A stretch of DNA of 22,945 bases, taken from the NCBI GenBank assembly GCA_964422855.1, contig CAYRCS010000015.1, positions 1 to 22,945 of the forward strand. The letters are read 5' to 3'. A program made the position numbers and the translations under genes. Shown piece by piece: positions 16,251-22,945 of the stretch. The stretch comes from CAZEYI01 sp964422855. Its GTDB lineage: Bacteria > Patescibacteriota > Gracilibacteria > Absconditabacterales > Absconditicoccaceae. The notes beneath the pieces are model-generated. The model saw only the letters and a list, made by a program, of their open reading frames with translations, was not told the origin of the DNA and made no database searches. The first letter of the stretch is position 1, and every line of letters starts with the position of its first letter.

Positions 16251-17798
16251 TTAGATATTACTTATCTTAGCCACAATTTTCTTATATATCTCTATCATAG
16301 CTCGCGTATCGAGCTTGCAATATTCTAATAGATTGGCGACTGTCTGTGGGGCGTTGTCGAGTGTGTTTTTGATAAGTTTTTGGAGGAGTTCTGTGGCGAC
16401 CCCGCCGTCTCATACCGCTAAGTTATCATAACTAATGTCGGTCACAACAGGCAATACTTTCTTGATCGAGTATGATCACTGAAAATCTGGATGAAAATAT
16501 TCTCGTTCTTTGAATATCTCCATAAGATCAAACGTATGCTCATTGATGTAAGTAAATATCTCTGCAAATTCTGGATATCTGAGCACAATTTCTTTGTTCC
16601 TGTCACATTCAAAAGATCTATTTCGGACGATATATGTTCCTTCTTTGGGAGCTATTTGTGCTAAACTTGCAACTACCGAATAATTGGTGGTTGCGCCTGC
16701 TTGTATGATGTCGCTATGATGTTCCATCGTGCCGTCTGCTTGCATAATATGCAAGGAATATTGTACTACTACCTGCTGTCGTGGAGATGTCCCTTCAAGC
16801 AATGGAATTGGCGTCGCAACCGTCTCATAATCGTAGAAACAAAGCGGAAATTGTAATGCTGATAATCTAGCCTGGATAGCGGGATGATCGATGTGTTCTT
16901 CACCTGTCTGGTATAGTTGGACAAAACGCTGAAAACTACTTTCTTCTCCTTCTGGTCCGCACAATCATGCGATATCTTGTGCATCCAAATCCGCTATAGA
17001 TATCTTGTTGCGGACAAAAAGATCCATAAATTTTTGCTTAGATCCCTTGAGACGAGGGATAGTAAATATAGATTTTTTGGGGGCTGGAGTACCGAAATAC
17101 AAGAGATGATCATCTGCATCATATGGGTATAATGATTCAAATGCTGGACGAGACAAATGCAAAGAATTTTGCATACTACCAATGATAAGTTCCAGTTGGT
17201 CGTCTGGGATTAGAGAGTCTGTAATATCTTCTATCGTCGTACATGCGATAGGATCAATAGGTCCATTTTTGACATATTCTTTTTGGAGATATGCAACAAA
17301 AGCATGACCAGAGTATAGATCAGGGAAAGCGCGTTTCATAACATAATGTTGGAAACTAACATCGTACAATATATCTTCGAGAATAGGTGCTTTGTCTGTT
17401 TTTTTTCTGATGTTGTTTTTGCTCTTTACTTCGATGATATCGTATTTGCCATCAGCATTTTTTTGGAGGATGTCTGTTTTGATAAATAGACCATTGACCA
17501 AGGCTCATGCTTGGTATAAAATATCTGGCTTGGAGACAAAAGCCTGAATTGTCTTATTGTGATATTGTTGGTGATAATCGGCAAATCAGGATATCGTGAC
17601 ATTGTGTATTGTCTGGCCGACAAAACGCTGCATCACTATGCGTTCGACTTCTTGTCCAACTTCTAGTCCATCCATACCGCCGTACTGGTCATCTTGGATG
17701 GCATTGTATACTGTCTTATCGTTGATATGTCGTCGTGCGAGTTTGGGAGATTGGGTGAATTCTTTGAATAGCGATTTGGTGATGATAAGTGGCTTCAT
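16251..17798 (-). CDS. Cas4-like nuclease fused to DUF2779 exonuclease domain
   Basis: 515 aa with five TGA glycines. The N-terminal half has a PD-(D/E)XK nuclease pattern like Cas4/RecB: FIKTDIL (about 105-111) and DIIEVKSKN (about 120-128), giving the D...ExK catalytic set. The C-terminal half matches DUF2779: FYDYETV (about 321-327) with the DxE of DnaQ/RNase H-like exonucleases, GTSPRQQVVVQYSLHI, GSYSIKKVLP, and LEYCKLDTRAM with the last metal-binding Asp near the C-terminus. DUF2779 proteins are of unknown role and are usually predicted to process nucleic acid. The ATG at 17798 (MKPLIITKSLF) fits the usual N-terminus; an upstream in-frame ATG at 17876 is possible. No cas genes or repeats are nearby. 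Confidence 0.85.
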
Positions 17799-17900
17799 GG
17801 AAGCAAGATAATAAAGCTCTTTGCTTGTGTACAAATGTGCTGGATTTGCAATACTATTTCTTTTTGTTATCAGCATATATGTTTATCTTTTTTGAGGGGT

Positions 17901-19208
17901 ATGTTAAAAAAAATAGTATGATGTATTGCTTTGTTTACGATAGCGTGGACTGGTGTCTATGCAGACCATATGCATAGCACATATGTAATAGATGCTATCG
18001 ATGCAAACAATATCTACGTCAATGATATCTATACTAGTATTGTCCCTGTGCGCATACCTATAGATCGTATCATTTCAGCCCCTACAGATATCGAAGCAGG
18101 GATCATGATCCATGTACACTGTGAGGCAAATGACAAAGTAAGTATGAGATTGGTTTGAGGTGGTGAAATCGATACTTTCAATACGATGTATGAAGATTTT
18201 CTCTCTCGTTTTGTAGCATACGATCCAGATTTTGTAGATGTGCTGAAGCAAAAATATGAACAATCTCCTATAGAAAACTATATTCTCAAAGCACTCCTGA
18301 GTAGCGCCTTGCCCAATGGAGATTTTATGGATCTCCAATACAATCAAGGCAATACCTACCAACTCAATACCGTAGATGCGTTATGTGATCAATCAATAGA
18401 CAATCTCCATATGCGGTGAGATGATTGGTTTTTCTTGCAGACGATGGCCAAAGATATCGTATCAGGAACTAAGATTGTCTCTAGAAAAGAACGATGAGCT
18501 GATGAGAATATCAGTAAGCCAAAGCCTGTATCAACTGGAGCTGTAGAGACTGGTACTACAAGCAACTGGGCGTGAGAAACAACAAGTAACACTCAGACAA
18601 TAAGAAAAAACTATCTTACATACTTCAATGAAACAGATAAGGTCAAGGCTATATCATATGCAAGTAATCCTGATCGAAGACCACTAGAATATTTCCCTGC
18701 AAATAGAATCATCATCCATCATACAGCAGGAGAATATGAGCCGACTAAAGCAGATGGCACCGCTTACATGAAATCTGTACATAAATATCATGGCAGCACC
18801 TTGTGATGGGGAGATGTGGGATACCACTTTCTCATCGATGGGGTTGGGACAATCTATGAATGAAGAAGAGGCGGCATGCAGACTGTAGGGGCTCATGTCC
18901 TCTGACACAATAGATGAAGCGTATGAATATCACTTATGTCTGATAGTAAATATAGTATACCAATGCTCGTCTCACTTGTACAGTTAACGCTCTATCTAGG
19001 TGAAGAATACGGTATTGATGTTACAGGCAAAGGTATGTTCAAAAATCCTAATGTAACAGCTCTGGAAGAGTGACCTACAGTCGTCGCACACAAGGAACTG
19101 ACTCCGACCAAACCAGATGATCCCGAGATCAATATGAATGTCTTTAGAAAAATACTCGAAAAAGTGAAAGAACAAAACCCTGGACTCGTAGATGCAATCA
19201 AAAAATAA
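17901..19208 (+). CDS. Secreted PGRP/amidase_2-type N-acetylmuramoyl-L-alanine amidase
   Basis: 435 aa. The signal peptide MLKKIVGCIALFTIAWTGVYA ends in an SPase I-like site. A region of about 235 residues with no named family follows (about 25-260, including a Thr/Ser/Gly-rich linker near 205-225). The C-terminal domain (about 262-425) is a peptidoglycan-recognition/amidase_2 domain: RIIIHHTAGEY carries the first zinc His, GWGDVGYHFLIDGVGTIYEGR is the core, VGAHVLGHNRGSVGISLMS follows, and VAHKEL with DDPE supplies the late His/acid. It hydrolyses the MurNAc-L-Ala bond, remodelling its own wall or attacking that of a host or prey. At least eight glycines are TGA. A perfect palindromic terminator follows. 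Confidence 0.9.
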
Positions 19209-19214
19209 GAACAC

Positions 19215-19246
19215 AAAAAAGCTCGACCGGCCGGTCGAGCTTTTTT
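19215..19246. terminator. Bidirectional intrinsic terminator
   Basis: A perfect palindrome with stem GCTCGACC/GGTCGAGC around GGCC, flanked by six As on the left and six Ts on the right. It can stop both the amidase transcript (plus) and the YceI transcript (minus). Confidence 0.92.
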
Positions 19247-19263
19247 GTTATAGGTAACATATA

Positions 19264-19905
19264 TTATTTTTGGAATACGAGGTTGATACCAAATTCGATG
19301 TACTTGTCAGCGATATCAATCACTTCATTTACACCCCATTCTGTTCTATCGATGAAGAAGTCTGCTTCAGCAGTCACTGTATCTCAGTCATAATCAACAA
19401 GTGCTGGGAAGCTAATTTGCTTGGTAACTCACTTGAGTGTGAGATCTCCTATCATGTACAACTGCCCGCTCTTTTTTTCTGTACCTTTGATCACAAAGGT
19501 AGCTGTAGGGAACGACTCAACAGCAAAGAATCATCCTTTCAAATGTCCTTCCAATTTTTCTTTGGTCCCTCCTTCGACATCGAGAGCTTGTAAGCTTGGC
19601 ATATCGATAATAAATTTACCTGCAACCACTGTCTTACCATCCACTGCGATAGCTCCATCAATGATATCTATCGTACCGTAGTGAGCTCCTGCTGGTTTGC
19701 GACCTGTCCAATTAAGGACGCTATCATCAGCCAATTGATAATTGACGGCCTCATCAGATATTTGCGGTATAGGAAGTATAGCATCTGATCCTGAAGATAT
19801 GTATGCAATACTAGATGCAATAGGGGCTTTGGGTTTGAATGCGAAGAACAATACAATAGCGAGAATAACTACTGCTCCAATAATGGCTGGGATCAACTTT
19901 TTCAT
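19264..19905 (-). CDS. YceI-like lipocalin-fold protein, membrane-anchored
   Basis: 213 aa with three TGA glycines. The N-terminus MKKLIPAIIGAVVILAIVLFFAF is an uncleaved anchor or signal. Residues about 55-210 follow the YceI pattern: DSVLNWTGRKPAGAHYGTI, then FIIDMPSLQALD, GHLKGGFFAVESFPTATF (family block LkspdFFdv..yP.atF), YMIGDLTLKGVTKQISFP, and a C-terminal WGVN...IEFGINLVF. YceI folds as a lipocalin-like beta-barrel that binds long isoprenoid or fatty chains. A carotenoid/isoprenoid locus lies 5-10 kb away, which makes a lipid or isoprenoid ligand plausible but unproven. It stands alone between two terminators, with its own candidate promoter. Confidence 0.9.
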
Positions 19906-19940
19906 ATCTAATACAAAATGTCATATAAAAGTGTTTCTGG

Positions 19941-19969
19941 AATATAGGGATTGGTGGGCAGAGTAGCAA
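19941..19969 (-). promoter_or_regulatory. Candidate promoter of yceI-like gene
   Basis: On the minus strand, TTGCTA, 17 nt and TATATT, 36 nt ahead of the ATG. Confidence 0.42.
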
Positions 19970-19989
19970 GGTGATTTTGTATACAACAA

Positions 19990-20021
19990 AAAAGTCTGCC
20001 ACTATAATATGGCAGACTTTT
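19990..20021 (-). terminator. Terminator of copper operon
   Basis: Stem AAAGTCTGCCA/TGGCAGACTTT around an 8-nt loop, followed on the minus strand by a run of Ts. It lies about 20 nt after the DUF305 stop codon. Confidence 0.85.
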
Positions 20022-20040
20022 CTTTGCTTTACAAATAAGT

Positions 20041-20637
20041 TTAGTAATCCTTGAGCATCTTTTGCATCTGTGTTATCTCTGCAGATTGTGCGGATATAAC
20101 GTTTTTGGCAAACTCTTCTACTTCTGCTCTTGGGCTGAGTTTCAAAACAGACTGAGCCATCATAATTGCTCCCATATGGTGTTGGATCATATCTTCTAGC
20201 CACATCTTTTCTATAGTTGTAATAGCGTTCAATGAAGAAGTATCTCTCATCATAGGTTGGTATGCAACTTCGACTGTACCTGTCGCATATCGTCTCTGAA
20301 CTCGACCATTCATCATGGTAATTTCGTTCTCTTGAGCAGCGACTACATTGGCTGTCAGTTCTTTGAGTTCTGGATTTTGTGTCATGGCAGTCAATCGAGA
20401 TGCCGTATCCACAGCTTCCTGATGATGTGGTATCATATGCTTAATAAACTCTTCTTCGGATGCTATATTGGTATGCTGCATCATACTGTCTCCCATCATA
20501 GAACCATTATTTGGCTGCATCATTCCTTGCATCCAGCCAAAATGCATAAATGTGCCATATCTAGATCGATCAAATAAGGCTCGCACAACTCATACTACTA
20601 TAATCACAAGAACTGCAATGCTTAGATTTTTTTTCAT
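20041..20637 (-). CDS. DUF305 Met/His-rich membrane-anchored protein
   Basis: 198 aa. An N-terminal TM (MKKNLSIAVLVIIVVGVVRA, one TGA Gly) precedes a Met/His-rich stretch (about 30-57). Two DUF305 helical repeats follow: MIPHHQEAV (about 70-78) and DMIQHHMGAIMMAQ (about 150-163), each with the HH metal-ligand pair. DUF305 proteins have a ferritin-like fold; some (for example CopM of cyanobacteria) bind copper outside the membrane. Its place as last gene after copA and the HMA-TauE-cupredoxin gene (24-nt gap) points to copper binding at the cell surface. The ATG at 20637 is chosen because it supplies the TM anchor; a standard-code reading loses it. Confidence 0.9.
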
Positions 20638-20661
20638 GATATGTGTTTATATACTAAAAGC

Positions 20662-21888
20662 TTATTGGACTATAAATTGTCCTTTGTACATCATCATACT
20701 ACAACCAAAGACGATCCTATCTTCGTCGTTTGTGGTAAATGTAATCTTATTGATTCATGGATTCAATAGTGTTTTTATATTTTTTGAAGGAATCCAAAAA
20801 GAGCTTGCGCATGTATACTGATCCTGAGAATCTATGGTAAGATTGATGGTGCTGTTTTTGGGAATAGTGATGGTGTTTGGCTGATATCCACGACCATCTT
20901 GTACTATAGAAATATCGACAACAGATTTTTTGTCGTCAGGTAGGGACTGTAGAATAGGATCTGGTGTATTTACACTGTGTTGCAATCCAACAATATAGTT
21001 TGATGCTAAGCTGATATTATATATAGCAAACATAACCAGCAATACTCCTAGTCATCTAAAGACTCTTTGTCCTCGTTTTCACTGCAATGCTGCAGTCAAG
21101 CCACCGATAGATAGTAAGCCTGGCAAAGTACCCAATGCAAATCCTAACATCGTCACAGCGCCGATCCAAAAATTACCTGTCGATGCTGCATACGCCTGTG
21201 CTATAATTGTGAATCCGCACGGCACAAAAAATGTCGCCATCCCTGCTACTCCAGACTCGATATACACTCCTTTGTCCTTTCATCGTTTGCTAAAATATCT
21301 CTGCACACTTTTGGGGAATCCTATGTGATAGGCAGATATTTTTGGGAATAATTGTGTCAACTGGAGACCAGACAAAAGCATTACTATTCACACGACAAGG
21401 AATAATATCATATATCCTCGATCACTGATTTGCAATGCGCTTCCTAGCAAACCCAATAGGCCTCAAAATCATGCGAATCCCACCAATCTACCTATGTGAA
21501 AATATGCTTGTGGTTTGAACTTCTGTGCATATGTCTGTTGTTGATGTTCTTGTGATCGTTTGGCCGCCAATGATAAAATAATACCTCCGACCACTGCCAT
21601 ACATGTACTAAAGCCTGCAATTAATCAGACTACTAGCATCCCTCAAAATCACGTAGCATTTTTTATATCTAGATCCAAGAGCTCTGTTGTATTTGTCGCT
21701 ACAAGTAGATAGCTCAGGATACCAATAATAACCACTGCTATGCCTACGTCTTTCCATACTGTAGGATTGCTCGTCAATCGAGGTTTGGTTTCTTGACCAA
21801 TAGCGTAGCCGCTGTTGGTGATAATTTCTTCAAGCTGTGGGAGCGATAATTTTTCCTGCGTATGCTGGATATCTTGCCCGTCACGTGA
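20662..21888 (-). CDS. TauE/SafE-like (CcdA-type) membrane protein with C-terminal cupredoxin; 3' part of frameshifted gene
   Basis: 408 aa of open frame without a start codon of its own. It begins with the end of a heavy-metal-associated domain (LSLPQLEEIITNSGYAIG). A membrane domain of about six TMs follows (LIAGFSTCMAVVGGIILSLA, FHIGRLVGFAGFGGLLG, VAGMATFFVPCGFTIIAQA) with the paired Cys/Pro positions of COG2836 sulfite-exporter/CcdA-like proteins. A C-terminal cupredoxin domain ends it (GYQPNTITIPKNSTINLTI ... CASSFW ... FGCSMMMYKGQF) with Cys and Met copper ligands. The 5' half of the HMA domain is in another frame (21744-21995). Restoring one base near 21870-21885 gives a single 444-aa HMA-TauE-cupredoxin protein, a known architecture annotated as a copper tolerance protein. 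Confidence 0.85.
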
Positions 21889-21995
21889 TTAACCAGCACT
21901 TTCTGGATACCTGGAATTGCTGCAAGAGCGTCTTCTATACGTAGCTCGCAACTGCGACAATGCATACCTTTGACATAGATGTTTGTGGTTTTCAT
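21744..21995 (-). pseudogene. HMA domain, 5' part of the frameshifted copper protein
   Basis: Starts MKTTNIYVKGMHCRSCELRIEDALAA. The metal site is MxCxxC (11-16: M-H-C-R-S-C), as in CopZ-like copper chaperone domains. Homology holds to about residue 41 (VLVNHVTGK); then the frame yields an unrelated basic stretch before a TAG stop, giving 83 aa. The expected rest of the domain continues in the -1 frame at 20662-21888. No slippery heptamer is evident at the junction, so I read this as a one-base deletion in the strain or an assembly error. It starts 29 nt after the copA stop, in the same operon. Confidence 0.75.
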
Positions 21996-22024
21996 AGATG
22001 AAGTTTTTTTTATAGATAAATGAT

Positions 22025-22945
22025 TTACAGTGTTGCTTTCTTGAGTCTTAAGCTGTTTATTACCACACTCACACTACTCATTGCCATTGCCAATCCTGCA
22101 AATATAGGGTTGAGCAAAAGAGGATAAAATAATCCTGCAGCAAGAGGTATTCATACTATATTATAGATGAATGCCCAAAAAAGATTTTGCTTAATTGTTG
22201 TCATTGTCTTTCTTGATAGCTTCATTGCTTTCACAAGCTTACTTATGTCCCCTGCCAAAAGCGTGATATCGGCAGTTTCTATAGCTACGTCAGTACCAGT
22301 TCCCATGGCAATTCCTATGTCAGCTTCGGCAAGTGCAGGCGCATCATTTACCCCATCACCACACATTGCAACGATCGTTCACTCTTCTTTCAATGAACGA
22401 ACAACATCAGCTTTTTGCTGCGGGAGCACTTCTGCTCTCACATCATCTATTCAGACGAGAGAAGCAATATGCTCAGCGGTTTGTTTGTTGTCCCCCGTCA
22501 GCATCACTGACTTTATTCAGAGGCGATGAAGTTCGGCTATTGCTTCTTTCACATTATCTTTGATAGTATCAGCAATTCAAAATATAGCTTTTACCTCTTT
22601 ATCTGTAGCAAGGAAGATGGGTGTTTTCCCTTGAGAAGTGAGAGTATGTATATCTTTGAGATCATACTTGGCTCCTATATCATCCATGAGTTTTATATTA
22701 CCTGCATACCATGTAGCATCAGCAATCACTCACTCTACTCCCTTTCATGCAATCATCTTGAACGACGAAACATTTTGAAGTTGTATATTTTCTTTGCTTG
22801 CACTGTTTACAATAGCCTCAGCAAGTGGATGCTCAGATTGCTTTTCAAGGCTCGCCAATATCTGTAAATCATCTGATCTATTCTTTCCTATATAGTCTAC
22901 CAGTTCAGGTTTCCCTTTTGTGATAGTTCCTGTCTTATCAAAAAT
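22025..22945 (-). CDS. copA: Copper-type P1B-ATPase, C-terminal part (runs off the window)
   Basis: The last 306 residues of a P-type ATPase; the 5' part lies beyond the right edge. The visible part opens exactly at the phosphorylation loop IFDKTGTITKG. The P1B-specific SEHPLAEAI (nucleotide-binding HP motif), VMLTGDN, and the hinge GDGVNDAPALAEADIGIAMG follow, then the two final TM helices with NPIFAGLAMAMSSVSVVINSLRLK. The MSS motif near the end is typical of Cu(I) exporters (CopA). Several glycines are TGA (for example in IAGKGVEGVIA and YNIVGIPLAA). It is the upstream gene of the HMA-TauE-cupredoxin and DUF305 genes, which supports copper export as its task. Confidence 0.93.

Noticed and set aside
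16251..17798. Cas4-like domain as part of a CRISPR-Cas system
   Set aside because: No repeats, cas1, cas2 or effector genes are visible; the DUF2779 fusion suggests a different role.
17799..17876. Upstream extension of the DUF2779 protein to the ATG at 17876
   Set aside because: The extra 26 residues do not look like the family N-terminus, whereas MKPLIITKSLF does; a -10-like TATTAT also sits just before 17798.
21860..21890. Programmed -1 ribosomal frameshift in the HMA domain
   Set aside because: No slippery heptamer or strong downstream structure is seen; a single-base deletion or assembly error is simpler.

Overview
The window comes from a bacterium that reads UGA as glycine (NCBI translation table 25). 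In the bacteria known to me this code is used by the candidate phyla Absconditabacteria (SR1) and Gracilibacteria (BD1-5). About 15 genes are broken by TGA under the standard code but become full-length, recognisable proteins when TGA is read as Gly. Many of those TGAs fall exactly on invariant glycines: the RadA Walker A motif, the ABC signature LSGGQ, the NDK IEGPN motif and the CrtI Rossmann glycines. I cannot decide between the two phyla. No rRNA, IS element, phage block or CRISPR array is visible, and no gene-free stretch exceeds about 190 bases.

Layout. 1-937, minus strand: a tRNA operon (Thr, Asn, Leu, Gln-CTG, initiator Met, Gln-TTG) with ribosomal protein gene rpsT embedded. 1128-4049, plus: ndk, rpmE, a PH-like membrane protein, and radA. 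4189-5703: a SulP anion transporter with no UGA codon at all, possibly a recent arrival. 5763-8403: a DUF721/DciA-like protein (minus), a T4SS/pilin-like membrane protein (plus) and an ABC exporter (minus).

8537-13912 is a carotenoid locus: methyltransferase, phytoene synthase crtB and a UbiA-type lycopene-elongase-like prenyltransferase on plus, phytoene desaturase crtI convergent on minus, and a geranylgeranyl-type diphosphate synthase divergent from crtI. Read as a pathway, this gives IPP/DMAPP to GGPP, to phytoene, to a desaturated C40 chain, to a possible C45/C50 carotenoid.

13905-19208: a secreted C-terminally anchored cohesin/Ig-like protein (minus), the ribosome-rescue hydrolase ArfB (minus), an unknown 163-aa protein (plus), a Cas4-like/DUF2779 nuclease (minus) and a secreted PGRP-type amidase (plus). 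19264-22945, all minus: a YceI lipocalin-like protein and a copper-handling operon (copA, an HMA-TauE-cupredoxin protein split by a frameshift, DUF305). copA runs off the right edge.

The genome is very compact. Convergent genes end within 2 nt of one another or overlap, and one terminator is embedded in a neighbouring gene. Several genes (DUF721, the 163-aa protein, and much of crtI, radA and the 394-aa anchored protein) are invisible or fragmentary to a standard-code gene finder.
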